A stretch of DNA of 64,000 bases, taken from Curvibacter gracilis ATCC BAA-807. Lineage in GTDB: Bacteria; Pseudomonadota; Gammaproteobacteria; Burkholderiales; Burkholderiaceae_C. This document shows, piece by piece, positions 37,584 to 46,110 of the stretch; positions within the stretch are counted from its first letter, which is position 1, and each line of letters opens with the position of its first letter. The notes under the pieces were generated by a model that saw only the letters and a list, made by a program, of their open reading frames with translations, was not told the origin of the DNA and did not search any database. Position numbers and translations under genes: made by a program. The stretch spans positions 1 to 64,000 of the forward strand of contig NZ_JADZ01000015.1 in assembly GCF_000518645.1 (NCBI RefSeq), given 5' to 3'.

Positions 37584-39335
37584 ATGAAACTGAAATTGTT
37601 GGCCGCTTTGATGGCCGTGGGCATGGGCGTCGGCAACCAGGCAGCACATGCCGTGGTGACGCAGGAGATGGTGGACAACGCCGCCGGTGACACCAAAGAG
37701 GTGTTGACCTGGGGCATGGGCAACGAGGGCCAGCGCTACTCGCCGCTCAAGCAGGTGAACACCGACACGGTGAAGCGCCTGGTGCCGGCGTGGAGCTTCT
37801 CCTTCGGCGGCGAGAAGCAGCGCGGCCAGGAGTCACAGCCTGTGATCCACAACGGCAAGATGTTTGTCACGGCCTCTTACTCGCGCATCTACGCGCTCGA
37901 TGCCGCCACCGGCCAGAAGCTCTGGAAGTACGAGCACCGCCTGCCCGAAGGCATCATGCCCTGCTGCGACGTGGTCAACCGCGGCGCCGCCCTGTTCGAC
38001 AACCTGGTGATCTTCGCCACGCTGGACGCCCAGCTGGTGGCCCTGAACCAGGACAACGGCGAAGTGGTCTGGAAAGAGAAGATCGACGACTACCGCGCCG
38101 GTTACTCGGCCACGGCCGCCCCCATCGTGGCCAATGGCCTGCTGCTGACCGGTGTGTCGGGCGGTGAGTTCGGCGTGGTGGGCCGCGTCGAAGCGCGCGA
38201 TGCCAAGACCGGCCGCCTGGTCTGGACCCGCCCCACGGTGGAAGGCCACATGGGCTACACCTACGACAAAGACGGCAAGGCCACCGAGAACGGCGTTTCG
38301 GGCGACACCAACAAGAGCTGGCCCGGCGACCTCTGGAAAACCGGCGGCGCAGCCACCTGGCTGGGCGGCACTTACGACAAGCGCACCGGCCTGGCCTACT
38401 TCGGCGCCGGCAACCCCGCGCCCTGGAACAGCCACCTGCGCAAGGGCGACAACCTGTTCTCCAGCTCCACCGTGGCCATCGACGTGAAGACCGGCCAGAT
38501 CAAGTGGCACTACCAGAACACGCCCAACGACGCCTGGGACTTCGACGGGGTGAACGAATTCATCACCTTCGACATGGATGGCAAGCGCGTGGGCGGCAAG
38601 GCCGACCGCAACGGCTACTTCTATGTGAACGACGCCACCACCGGCAAGCTGGTCAATGCCTTCCCCTTCGTGCGCAAGACCACCTGGGCCAATGGCATCG
38701 ATCTGAAGACCGGCCGCCCGAACTTCGTGCCTGAGAACCGCCCGGGCGACCCGACCGCCGGTGCCGACGGCAAGAAGGGCAGCGCCGTGTTCGCCGCCCC
38801 CGGCTTCCTGGGCGGCAAGAACCAGATGCCCATGGCCTACAGCCCGGACACCAAGATGTTCTACGTGCCCGCCAACGAATGGGGCATGGAGATCTGGAAC
38901 GAGCCCATCGCTTACAAGAAGGGCGCGGCCTACCTGGGTGCCGGCTTCACCATCAAGCCCCTCAACGAGGACTACATCGGCGCGCTGCGCGCGGTGGACC
39001 CGAAGAGCGGCAAGATCATGTGGGAAGTCAAGAACAACGCCCCGCTGTGGGGTGGCGTGATGACCACCGCCGGCAACCTGGTGTTCTGGGGCACGCCGGA
39101 GGGCTTCCTGAAGGCCGCCGATGCCAAGACCGGCAAGGTGGTGTGGCAGTTCCAGACCGGCTCGGGCGTGGTGGCCCCCCCGGTCACCTGGCAGAAGGAC
39201 GGCCAGCAGTTTGTGGCCGTGGTCTCGGGCTGGGGTGGTGCGGTGCCGCTGTGGGGCGGCGACGTGGCCAAGCGCGTGAACTTCCTGGAGCAAGGCGGCA
39301 GCGTGTGGGTGTTCAAGCTGGCTGACGCCAAGTAA
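37584..39335 (+). CDS. PQQ-dependent alcohol dehydrogenase with lanthanide-type metal site (XoxF/ExaF/PedH-like)
   Basis: A 583-residue periplasmic quinoprotein that oxidises primary alcohols and passes electrons to a cytochrome c. Signal peptide to A23 (QAAHA). Eight-bladed propeller with tryptophan-docking repeats. Active-site residues: vicinal disulfide C127-C128, E195, N277, catalytic base D319, and D321 in WDFDGVNE. D321 matches the extra aspartate (D301 of XoxF) that distinguishes lanthanide enzymes; calcium enzymes have Ala, Ser or Thr there. No fused cytochrome. The substrate (methanol, ethanol, phenylethanol) cannot be read. Behind a sigma-54 promoter and GAGGAG; a strong terminator follows. 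Confidence 0.93.
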   Translation: MKLKLLAALMAVGMGVGNQAAHAVVTQEMVDNAAGDTKEVLTWGMGNEGQRYSPLKQVNTDTVKRLVPAWSFSFGGEKQRGQESQPVIHNGKMFVTASYSRIYALDAATGQKLWKYEHRLPEGIMPCCDVVNRGAALFDNLVIFATLDAQLVALNQDNGEVVWKEKIDDYRAGYSATAAPIVANGLLLTGVSGGEFGVVGRVEARDAKTGRLVWTRPTVEGHMGYTYDKDGKATENGVSGDTNKSWPGDLWKTGGAATWLGGTYDKRTGLAYFGAGNPAPWNSHLRKGDNLFSSSTVAIDVKTGQIKWHYQNTPNDAWDFDGVNEFITFDMDGKRVGGKADRNGYFYVNDATTGKLVNAFPFVRKTTWANGIDLKTGRPNFVPENRPGDPTAGADGKKGSAVFAAPGFLGGKNQMPMAYSPDTKMFYVPANEWGMEIWNEPIAYKKGAAYLGAGFTIKPLNEDYIGALRAVDPKSGKIMWEVKNNAPLWGGVMTTAGNLVFWGTPEGFLKAADAKTGKVVWQFQTGSGVVAPPVTWQKDGQQFVAVVSGWGGAVPLWGGDVAKRVNFLEQGGSVWVFKLADAK

Positions 39336-39362
39336 GCCGGGCTGCCAAGCCTGTGCCACCCG

Positions 39363-39406
39363 CGCCGCGGCGGGCCCCGATCTCCGGGGCCCGCCGCGGC
39401 GTTTTT
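39363..39406 (+). terminator. Strong Rho-independent terminator of the dehydrogenase gene
   Basis: Perfect 17-bp stem (39363-39379 with 39385-39401), five-base loop ATCTC, followed by TTTTT. Confidence 0.9.
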
Positions 39407-39426
39407 CATCGCCGGGGCGCCCCAAG

Positions 39427-39482
39427 ATGCCCCCCCCATGGGGTGCAGCGACCACGCGCAGCGAGGGAGTGTGGGGGGGCAT
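39427..39482. repeat. Inverted single copy of the CACTTCGTGT-family repeat
   Basis: Outer arms ATGCCCCCCCCA and TGGGGGGGCAT. The inside, CAGCGACCAC..GAGGGAG, is the reverse complement of the unit seen at 9230-9260 (CTCCCTCACTTCGTGTGGTCGCTG), with changes. It shows the 9-kb repeat family is dispersed. Confidence 0.55.
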
Positions 39483-39520
39483 TTTCCAGGGGCACACAGG
39501 TGGCGCATCGTCGATACCGC

Positions 39521-41662
39521 TCAGAACTTCAGCACGGCCTTCACGCCCATCACCCAGTTGCGCCCCGGGGCCGGTTCGTAGAACTGGCTGTTGGCCTGGT
39601 TGACGATGAGCGAGCCCACGTATTGACGGTCGGCCAGGTTGTCCACGCGCAGGAACTCGGTGAGCTGCCAGGCCCCCACTTGCTGGCGCGCCACCACGCG
39701 CGCATTGAGCACGCCGTAGCCGCCCGCGAACGCGGTGTTGGCATCGGAGGCGGCCATGTTGCCCACTAGGCGGGCCTCGACGCCGGCCTCCCAGGCCCGG
39801 TCGGGCTTTTGCCAGACCAGCTCGGTGAACAGGCTGCGCGCAGGCACGCCGGGCAGGCGCCGGCCGGCGGCGATCAGCACCGGGGTGGCGGCGGCGTAGC
39901 TGGTGTAGGCCTGATCGACCGTGGCACTCAAAAAGCTCAGCGCCGTGTTGGAGCGCAGCTGCCACGGCAGTTCGGCCGCCAGGCTGAGCTCGAAGCCCTG
40001 GCGGCGGGTGCGCGGCGCGTTCATGAAGGCGGTGCGTCCGCTGTTGCTGGCCGCGATCACGATGTCGTTGCTGGTCTTGGACGAGAACAGCGCGGCCTGC
40101 CCGCGCACGCCCTGGGCCAGCTCGGCCTTCAGGCCCAGTTCGATCTGATGGGTGCTGGCCGCCTGCAGGCTGAAGTTGCCGGTGTTGGCCACGCTGCTGT
40201 TGATCAGTGCGGCCGGGGTGTAGGCCAACTGGTTCAGCGTGGGGGTGTCAAAGCCGCTGCCATACGACACATAGACGTTGGTGTCGTCTCGCAGGTAGTG
40301 CTGCCACGACAGCATGCCGGTGGTGGCGCGGAAGCGGCTCAGGCCGGTGCCGGGCTGCTTGTTGTTGCTTTGCGAGCCCAGCTCGGTGCTGGAGTGGCGC
40401 AGGCCGGCGCTCACGGTGTCGCGCTCGCCCAGGCGCAGCTCGGCCTGCAGGTAGGTGTCGAGGTTGCTGGCGTACTGGCTCAGGTCCTGGTTGCTGGCCG
40501 TGCTGAGCTGGGCCTGGCCGGCCACGTTGTTGGCGGTCAGGCGGCGGTCGTTGTTGCGGTTGCTGTCCAGCCCGGCCACCCATTGCAAGGGCAGGCCGGC
40601 GAGCGTGGTCTTCTGCTGCCAGTGCATATCCAGCCCATAGAAGGTGCGGGCCAGGTTGATCACGCCGTTGCTGGCCGGCGTGACGCCCGAGACAGCCGAG
40701 CCGGCGAGAAACTGCTGGGTCTTGCGCTCGCCGTAGTAGGGCGAGATCACCAGGCTGTTGCTGGCATCGAAGGCGTGGGTGAGCACCATGCCGCCCTGGG
40801 TCTGGCGCACCGTCTTGCGGGTGTCGTAGGCCAGGGCAAAGTTGCCGGCCTGGGTGCGGTTCTGCTGCAGCTGGGTGGCAGTCAGGCCCAGCGGGTCTTG
40901 CGCGCTCAGGTCGACCTGGTTGGCCACCAGCTGCACCTGGGTGCCGGTGGAGAGCGTAAAGCCCAGCTTGGCATTGCTGTTGTCGCGCGTGGCCGCGCTG
41001 TGCTGGCGGTAGCCGGTGCTTTCGAGCTTGCCGGTGTTGAGCACGTAGTTGATGCCGTCTTGCTCGCCCGTGGCCTTGAGGCCGTACTTGCGCAGGCCGT
41101 AGGAGCCGGTTTCATAGTAGGGCGTGAGCTGCAGGCCGGGCTGGCCTTTTTCGGTGAAGACGCTGATCACGCCGCCCGAGGCATTGCCATACAGCACCGA
41201 GAACGGCCCGCGCAAGACCTCGATGTGGTCGGCCGAGGCCAGGTCGATGTGCGAGATCTGGCCCTGGCCGTCGGCCACGGTGCCGGGGATGCCGTCGACC
41301 AGGATGCGCAGGCCGCGCGCGCCGAAGGTGGAGTTGGCGCCGAAGCCGCGCGAGGAGATCTGCAGATCCTGCGCGTAGTTCTGGCGGTTCAGCGCATACA
41401 GGCCGGGCACCCGCACCAGCGACTCCGACAGGTTGGCCTGGGCCTGGCCCTCCTGGATCTGCTCGCGCGAGACGAGGTTGACCGAGGCCGCGGTGTCCAT
41501 GATCTTCTGCTCGGCGCGGCTGGCCGAGACCACCACATCGGACAGGCTTTGCGCGGCGGCGCCGCCCGCCAACAGGCAGCAGCACAGGGCGGCACCGGCC
41601 GTGGCCGTGCAACGGAATCGGGAGGGCAACAGAAGATGAGGGGGCGGGCAAAAAGAGGACAT
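39521..41662 (-). CDS. TonB-dependent outer-membrane receptor (second)
   Basis: A 713-residue receptor. Signal peptide region ends near AAAQ (about residue 40), then LSDVVVSASRAEQKIMDTAASVNLVSREQIQ as TonB box and plug start. The plug continues with GFGANSTFGARGLRILVDGIPG and IEVLRGPFSVLYGNASGGVISVFTEKG, typical of siderophore-type receptors. The barrel ends in a terminal Phe (GVKAVLKF). It differs from the first receptor in size and plug, so the two are unlikely to be recent duplicates. Start at 41662 gives the best signal peptide; an upstream frame exists to 41752. Confidence 0.9.
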   Translation of the reverse strand: MSSFCPPPHLLLPSRFRCTATAGAALCCCLLAGGAAAQSLSDVVVSASRAEQKIMDTAASVNLVSREQIQEGQAQANLSESLVRVPGLYALNRQNYAQDLQISSRGFGANSTFGARGLRILVDGIPGTVADGQGQISHIDLASADHIEVLRGPFSVLYGNASGGVISVFTEKGQPGLQLTPYYETGSYGLRKYGLKATGEQDGINYVLNTGKLESTGYRQHSAATRDNSNAKLGFTLSTGTQVQLVANQVDLSAQDPLGLTATQLQQNRTQAGNFALAYDTRKTVRQTQGGMVLTHAFDASNSLVISPYYGERKTQQFLAGSAVSGVTPASNGVINLARTFYGLDMHWQQKTTLAGLPLQWVAGLDSNRNNDRRLTANNVAGQAQLSTASNQDLSQYASNLDTYLQAELRLGERDTVSAGLRHSSTELGSQSNNKQPGTGLSRFRATTGMLSWQHYLRDDTNVYVSYGSGFDTPTLNQLAYTPAALINSSVANTGNFSLQAASTHQIELGLKAELAQGVRGQAALFSSKTSNDIVIAASNSGRTAFMNAPRTRRQGFELSLAAELPWQLRSNTALSFLSATVDQAYTSYAAATPVLIAAGRRLPGVPARSLFTELVWQKPDRAWEAGVEARLVGNMAASDANTAFAGGYGVLNARVVARQQVGAWQLTEFLRVDNLADRQYVGSLIVNQANSQFYEPAPGRNWVMGVKAVLKF

Positions 41663-41729
41663 GGGCAGGTTCAACAATCGGTGAAGGCCATGCAGCGGAG
41701 ACAGCCCGCTGCTTGGGAACCCAGTGTGC

Positions 41730-41744
41730 GCAATCAGCGCCCCC
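41730..41744 (-). promoter_or_regulatory. Weak sigma-54-like site upstream of the second TonB receptor
   Basis: Minus strand GGGGGCG-CTGA-TTGC: GG, CG and TTGC with right spacing, but three mismatches in the -24 box. Confidence 0.3.
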
Positions 41745-41884
41745 GGCGCCATCGGTGGGATCTGTATTTGGGGCTCATGATTTTCATGAAATGGCCGCCG
41801 CTACGGGCAAACCCGAGTGCCCATGGGCGCTAGCATCAGCGATATGCCGAACCCCGCCCCCTGCCCCACCCGGAGCGCGCCCCC

Positions 41885-43246
41885 ATGAGCCTGCGCCTGC
41901 AAGTGAACCTGATCATCACTGTGTTGCTGGGCTTGATGGCTTCGCTGCTGGTGGGCCTGCAGATCGACAACACCCGGCGCAGCGTGCGCGACGAGGTGGA
42001 GGGCGCCAACGTGGTGGCCAGCCAGTTGCTGGGCCGGGTGAACTGGGTGTACGGCTATGGCGGCCTGGACGGCATGCGCGAGTTCCTCAATGGCGTGGGC
42101 CGGGTGCGCGCCAACGACATCCAGCTGTTTGATGCGCTGGGCCAGCAGCTGTACCGTTCGCCCCCCTCGCCCTACAAGCCCGGGCGCGAGGCCCCGGGCT
42201 GGTACACCCGGCTGGTGTCGCCGCCCCTGGCCCCGCGTGAGATTGCCCTGCCCAGCGGCCGCATCGTGCTGTATGCCGACCCTTCTCGCGCGGTGCTCGA
42301 CGGCTGGGACGACCTGCTGCCCACGCTGGGTGGGGTGCTGGCCGGCTTTGCCCTGGCCAACGCCGCGGTGTGGGCCCTGATGGGCCGCGCCCTGAAGCCG
42401 CTGCAGCAGGTGGCCGAGGGCCTGCGCGCCATGGAGGGCGGGCACTACGCGATCCGCCTGCCCGAGCGCGGCGGGCACGAGCCGCGCCTGGTGGCCCAGG
42501 CCTTCAACCGCATGGCCCAGGCGGTGCAGGACAAGGCCGAGGCCCAGCGCGCCGCCCAGGAGGCCCGCCAGGCCCTGGCCGAGAGCCGCGAACTGGCCCA
42601 GCTGGTGCACGCCCGCATCGAAGAGGAGCGCGGGGCCATCGCCCGCGAGTTGCACGACGAACTGGGCCAGCAGATCACGGCCATCAAGAGCGCGGGCCTG
42701 ACCATCCAGCGCCGCATCGGCCCCGGCGACCCGGCGCTGAACCAGTCGGCGCAACTGGTGCTGAGCTGCGCCGACCACATCTACGAGGGCATGCACAGGC
42801 TGGTGGCCCGCCTGCGGCCCTTGGCGCTCGAGCCCTTCGGGCTGAGCGACGCCTTGCAAGACCTGCTGGGCGACTGGCGCCAGAGCCACCCAGGCCTGCA
42901 GTTCTCACTGCGCCTGGAGGGCCCGCTGGACAGCCTGGACGAAGCCACCGCCAGCGCGACCTACCGCATCGTGCAGGAGGCCGTGACCAATGCGCAGCGC
43001 CACGCCCAGGCGCGGCACATCGAGGTGGCGGTGACGGTGCAGGCACAAAGCGTGCTGCTGTGGGTGGCCGACGACGGGCAGGGGCAGCTGGACGCCCTGC
43101 ACGCGCCGCGCCATTACGGCGTGGCCGGCATGCGCGAACGCGCCCAGGCCCTGGGCGGCGAGCTGGTGTTTGAACAACGCCCCACGGGCGGCCTGGCCTT
43201 GCGCGCCCGGCTGCCACGCGCGGGCCTGAAGGGAGATGGCGCGTGA
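41885..43246 (+). CDS. Membrane histidine kinase with HAMP, NarL type
   Basis: A 453-residue sensor kinase. Two membrane helices (about 9-26 and 147-167) bound a periplasmic sensor of about 120 residues (VNWVYGYGGLDGMREFLNGVG). A HAMP region (about 168-220) links to the HisKA_3 box AIARELHDELGQQ with phospho-acceptor H257 and the ATPase motifs VADDGQGQ and YGVAGMRERAQALGG. ATGA overlap with the response regulator. The larger periplasmic domain suggests this kinase senses its signal directly, unlike the kinase at 29566. Confidence 0.92.
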   Translation: MSLRLQVNLIITVLLGLMASLLVGLQIDNTRRSVRDEVEGANVVASQLLGRVNWVYGYGGLDGMREFLNGVGRVRANDIQLFDALGQQLYRSPPSPYKPGREAPGWYTRLVSPPLAPREIALPSGRIVLYADPSRAVLDGWDDLLPTLGGVLAGFALANAAVWALMGRALKPLQQVAEGLRAMEGGHYAIRLPERGGHEPRLVAQAFNRMAQAVQDKAEAQRAAQEARQALAESRELAQLVHARIEEERGAIARELHDELGQQITAIKSAGLTIQRRIGPGDPALNQSAQLVLSCADHIYEGMHRLVARLRPLALEPFGLSDALQDLLGDWRQSHPGLQFSLRLEGPLDSLDEATASATYRIVQEAVTNAQRHAQARHIEVAVTVQAQSVLLWVADDGQGQLDALHAPRHYGVAGMRERAQALGGELVFEQRPTGGLALRARLPRAGLKGDGA

Positions 43247-43890
43247 GGGTGATGCTGGTGGATGACCACGCCGTGGTCCGCATGGGGTTCAAGCTGCTGC
43301 TGCAGGCCGAGCCCGACATCGAGGTGGTGGCCGAGGCCGACAGCGGCGAGGCGGCCTGCCAGGGCGTGGCCGCCGCCGCGCCCGATGTGGTGGTGATGGA
43401 CCTGTCCATGGCCGGCATGGGCGGGCTGGAGGCCATCAAGCGGCTGCTGGCGCACCAGCCGCAACTGCGCATCCTGGCGCTGTCGGCCCATGAGGACACC
43501 AGCCACTCGCGCCGCGCCCTGCAGGCCGGGGCCCTGGGCTACCTGTCCAAACGCAGCGCACCCGAGGCCCTGATCGACGCCTTGCGCAGCATCGCGCGCG
43601 GCCAGCGCTACCTGGACGCGGCCATCGCCCAGCGCATGGCCATGCAAGACCTGGACGGTGGGCCGCAGGGGCCGCTGGGCCCGGTGGGCCAGCTGTCGGC
43701 GCGCGAGTTCGAGGTCTTCATGCAGCTGGCGCGTGGCCAGTCGGTGGCCCAGATCTCGGAGGCCCTGAAGCTCAGCGCCTCCACCGTGGGCACCCACCTC
43801 TACAACGTGAAACAGAAGCTGGGCCTGAGCAACCAGGCCGAGATGACCCTGCTGGCCCTGCGCCATGGGCTGATCGACGTGGGCAGCTGA
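43243..43890 (+). CDS. LuxR/NarL-type response regulator
   Basis: A 215-residue regulator with receiver (D7-D8, phospho-acceptor D53 in VVVMDLSMAG, Lys of LSKRSAP) and LuxR-type helix-turn-helix (LSAREFEVFMQLARGQSVAQISEALKLSASTVGTHLYNV). Partner of the kinase immediately upstream. Targets unknown; the divergent TonB receptor and the HiPIP gene are neighbours. Its receiver is closest in style to UvrY/GacA-like and PedR-like regulators. Confidence 0.93.
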   Translation: MRVMLVDDHAVVRMGFKLLLQAEPDIEVVAEADSGEAACQGVAAAAPDVVVMDLSMAGMGGLEAIKRLLAHQPQLRILALSAHEDTSHSRRALQAGALGYLSKRSAPEALIDALRSIARGQRYLDAAIAQRMAMQDLDGGPQGPLGPVGQLSAREFEVFMQLARGQSVAQISEALKLSASTVGTHLYNVKQKLGLSNQAEMTLLALRHGLIDVGS

Positions 43891-44054
43891 GCCGCTCCAC
43901 CGGCAGGCCCCAGGGAAAGCCCCTGCCCGCCTGCTCCAGCCTGGCACACCGCGAACAGGCCACGACAGGCCCAAGACACACATCCGGGGTCAGATCTGTC
44001 ACAGAGGGGGCGCCAAGCGCCCCTGGCAGGGCCCGACACCCGGCCTGCAGGGCC

Positions 44055-44070
44055 TGGCACGCGTGTTGCA
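44055..44070 (+). promoter_or_regulatory. Consensus sigma-54 promoter of the HiPIP gene
   Basis: TGGCACG-CGTG-TTGCA matches the consensus fully, including A after TTGC. Predicted start near 44082, about 53 bases before the start codon. An 11-base palindrome TCTGT-C-ACAGA lies upstream at 43995-44005. Confidence 0.75.
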
Positions 44071-44134
44071 AAAAGCAGGGCATCCCAACAACGGGGAAGC
44101 CACCGGCATTCCCGCCCCCTGACAGGAGACATCC

Positions 44135-44455
44135 ATGACCGCATCCAGCAACCGCCGCCAGTTCATCTGCCACCTTGCCGTGGCAGGCACCGCCCTCGCC
44201 AGCAGCGCCGCCCAGGCCCAGGCGGGCGCCCATGTGGACGAAGCCAGCGACCAGGCCATGGCCCTGGGCTACAAGCACGACACCAAGCACGTGGATGCCA
44301 AGAAGTACGCCCAGCACACCCCGCAGCAGCGCTGCCACAACTGCTCGTTCTACCAGGGCAAGCCCACCGATGAATGGGGTGGCTGCGCCATGTTCGGCCG
44401 CAAGCACGTGGCCGGCAACGGCTGGTGCTCGGCCTGGAACAAGGCGCCGGGCTGA
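44135..44455 (+). CDS. High-potential iron-sulfur protein (HiPIP)
   Basis: A 106-residue periplasmic electron carrier with one 4Fe-4S cluster. The signal carries a Tat-type NRRQFI motif, as expected for a protein exported folded with its cluster; cleavage is near AQA (about residue 30). Cluster ligands C67, C70, C84 and C98 have the HiPIP pattern C-x2-C-x13-C-x13-C, with the aromatic WGGCAMF and GWCSAW contexts. HiPIPs deliver electrons to oxidases or reaction centres. The sigma-54 promoter ties it to the island's regulon, so it may drain electrons from the quinoproteins or the NosR-like protein. Confidence 0.94.
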   Translation: MTASSNRRQFICHLAVAGTALASSAAQAQAGAHVDEASDQAMALGYKHDTKHVDAKKYAQHTPQQRCHNCSFYQGKPTDEWGGCAMFGRKHVAGNGWCSAWNKAPG

Positions 44456-44546
44456 GGCGTCAGGGCGAGGCGGGCGTCGGGGTTTGACGCCTGGCAGGGC
44501 GACCCGAGGCGGCCTACCATGGCGGCCACACCCGAGGAGACCCGTC

Positions 44547-45323
44547 ATGCCCAGCGTCCGCTTTGAAGCCGCCGACCCGATCTGCACCATCACCCTGGAC
44601 CGCCCGGACAAGCGCAACGCCGTCGACGGCGTGGTGGCCGCCGAGTTGCGCGACGCCTTTGAATGCTTTGAGGCCGATCCCGCGTTGCGGGTGGCGGTGC
44701 TGACGGGTGCGGGCGGCCATTTTTGCGCCGGGGCCGATCTGGCCGCCGTGAGCGACCCGGCGCGGCGCAACGAGCTCGCCCCCGAAGGCGGGGGCAGCGG
44801 ACCCATGGGGCCCACCCGCATGGCACTGAGCAAGCCCATGATTGCCGCGATCCAGGGCTATGCCGTGGCCGGTGGGCTGGAGCTGGCCTTGCTGGCCGAC
44901 CTGCGCGTGGCCGATGAAGAGGCCACGCTGGGCGTGTTCTGCCGACGCTGGGGCGTGCCCCTGATCGATGGCGGCACCGTGCGCCTGCCCCGCCTGGTGG
45001 GCATGGGCCGGGCGCTGGACCTGATCCTGACCGGGCGCCCCGTCAGCGCGGCCGAGGCCCTGGCGATGGGACTGGTGAACCGCGTCACGCCGCCCGGCCA
45101 GGCCCTGGCCGTGGCGCAGGCCCTGGCGCGAGAGATCGCCGCCTTTCCGCAGCAATGCATGCTGACCGACCGGCATTCGGCCTACGCCCAATGGGACCTG
45201 CCACTGGACGAGGCGCTGCGCCAGGAAGGCCGCCTGGGCGTGCCCCTGGTGGCCGCCGAGGGCGAGGCCGGCGCGGCCCGCTTTGCGCAAGGGGCTGGGC
45301 GGCACGGGCGCTTTCAGGATTGA
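44547..45323 (+). CDS. Enoyl-CoA hydratase/isomerase family protein
   Basis: A 258-residue cytosolic crotonase-fold enzyme acting on acyl-CoA thioesters. The oxyanion-hole segments are GAGGHFCAGADL and IAAIQGYAVAGGLELAL; the region PLIDGGTVRLPRLVG holds an Asp where many hydratases have a catalytic Glu, so the reaction may differ from simple hydration. C-terminal trimerisation part is normal in length. The start is preceded by GAGGAG. The gene stands alone, convergent with vapBC. Confidence 0.88.
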   Translation: MPSVRFEAADPICTITLDRPDKRNAVDGVVAAELRDAFECFEADPALRVAVLTGAGGHFCAGADLAAVSDPARRNELAPEGGGSGPMGPTRMALSKPMIAAIQGYAVAGGLELALLADLRVADEEATLGVFCRRWGVPLIDGGTVRLPRLVGMGRALDLILTGRPVSAAEALAMGLVNRVTPPGQALAVAQALAREIAAFPQQCMLTDRHSAYAQWDLPLDEALRQEGRLGVPLVAAEGEAGAARFAQGAGRHGRFQD

Positions 45324-45331
45324 GCGCCTTT

Positions 45332-45745
45332 TCAACGCTTGGGCGTTGACACCCAGTTCTCCAGCGCCAACGCAGGCACACGCTCGAACTCCGACGTGTT
45401 GTTCGTCACCAGCACCAGGCCTTCACTGCGTGCATGGCCTGCAATGTGCAGATCGTTCACGCCGATGGGCTGGCCGAGTTTCTCCAGCGCAGCACGGATG
45501 GCGCCGTAATGCTGCGCGGCCCTGGCGCCATAAGGCAGGACTTCCAAACGGCTGCAAAAATCTTCGACAGCGGACAGGTTCTCACTCACCCGGCTGCTCT
45601 TTTCCGCACCGTGCAAGAGCTCGGCCAAGGTGATGGAAGAGATGGCCATGCGACCTGCATTGGCATTGAATGTTGACAACGCCTCGACAGGGCGTCGCTT
45701 CAGAACGTAGATGACGATGTTGGTGTCCAGCAGGTAGCGCAACAT
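45332..45745 (-). CDS. vapC: VapC-type PIN-domain toxin
   Basis: A 137-residue PIN-domain ribonuclease. Acidic catalytic positions: D7 (LLDTNI), E42 (LAELLHG), D98 (GVNDLHIAGHA) and E119 in the TNNTSEF motif, where Asp is more usual. It cleaves RNA when free of VapB. Its start codon shares one base with the vapB stop (TGATG), so the pair is co-translated. The closest style is the FitB/VapC group acting on tRNA, which is inference. Confidence 0.93.
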   Translation of the reverse strand: MLRYLLDTNIVIYVLKRRPVEALSTFNANAGRMAISSITLAELLHGAEKSSRVSENLSAVEDFCSRLEVLPYGARAAQHYGAIRAALEKLGQPIGVNDLHIAGHARSEGLVLVTNNTSEFERVPALALENWVSTPKR

Positions 45746-45978
45746 CAGAGGTCTTCCCGCTCAGCCTGCTGCTGACTTGCACGTTCGGGCAGGAAGTCGT
45801 CACTGACGGGGGGGCCGCCGAGAAAAAAGCTGTCCCAAGATTGCCCCAGGGGAGCGATGATTCGCTCGTTGCCTTTGACTCGTATCACGACCTTGTGAAC
45901 ACCTTCAGGCAGGCGGACATCCAGTGGCAGGCGGACAGCCTGGGTACGGTTGTTGATGAACACGGTGCCGATGGACAT
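45745..45978 (-). CDS. vapB: VapB-type antitoxin (AbrB fold)
   Basis: A 77-residue antitoxin. The N-terminal swapped-hairpin AbrB domain is MSIGTVFINNRTQAVRLP, which binds DNA; the acidic C-terminal part (about 45-77, FLPERASQQQAEREDL) should wrap the toxin. Start at 45978 chosen for the strong GAGGAGGT upstream; the longer frame is not family-like. The direct repeat at 46000-46016 may be its own operator. Confidence 0.9.
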   Translation of the reverse strand: MSIGTVFINNRTQAVRLPLDVRLPEGVHKVVIRVKGNERIIAPLGQSWDSFFLGGPPVSDDFLPERASQQQAEREDL

Positions 45979-45999
45979 ACATACCTCCTCAAAGACGTA

Positions 46000-46016
46000 T
46001 ATAGCTATTGTATAGC
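46000..46016. promoter_or_regulatory. AT-rich direct repeat at the vapBC promoter
   Basis: TATAGC-TATTG-TATAGC, an 11-base period in an AT-rich patch just upstream of vapB. It contains -10-like sequence on the minus strand and may be where VapBC represses itself. Confidence 0.4.
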
Positions 46017-46110
46017 GCACTTTCGATGCTCACAATTCAGCGGGCGCGCCACCCTACCGGACTACCGAGGCCCACCTATTTTCAGTGGCGGCAGTCCCGC
46101 AACGAGAGCA

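Noticed and set aside
43995-44005. Palindrome TCTGT-C-ACAGA upstream of the HiPIP promoter
   Set aside because: Short and seen once; it may be an activator site, but it does not share the GTGACAC half-site fully, so it is not listed as a feature.
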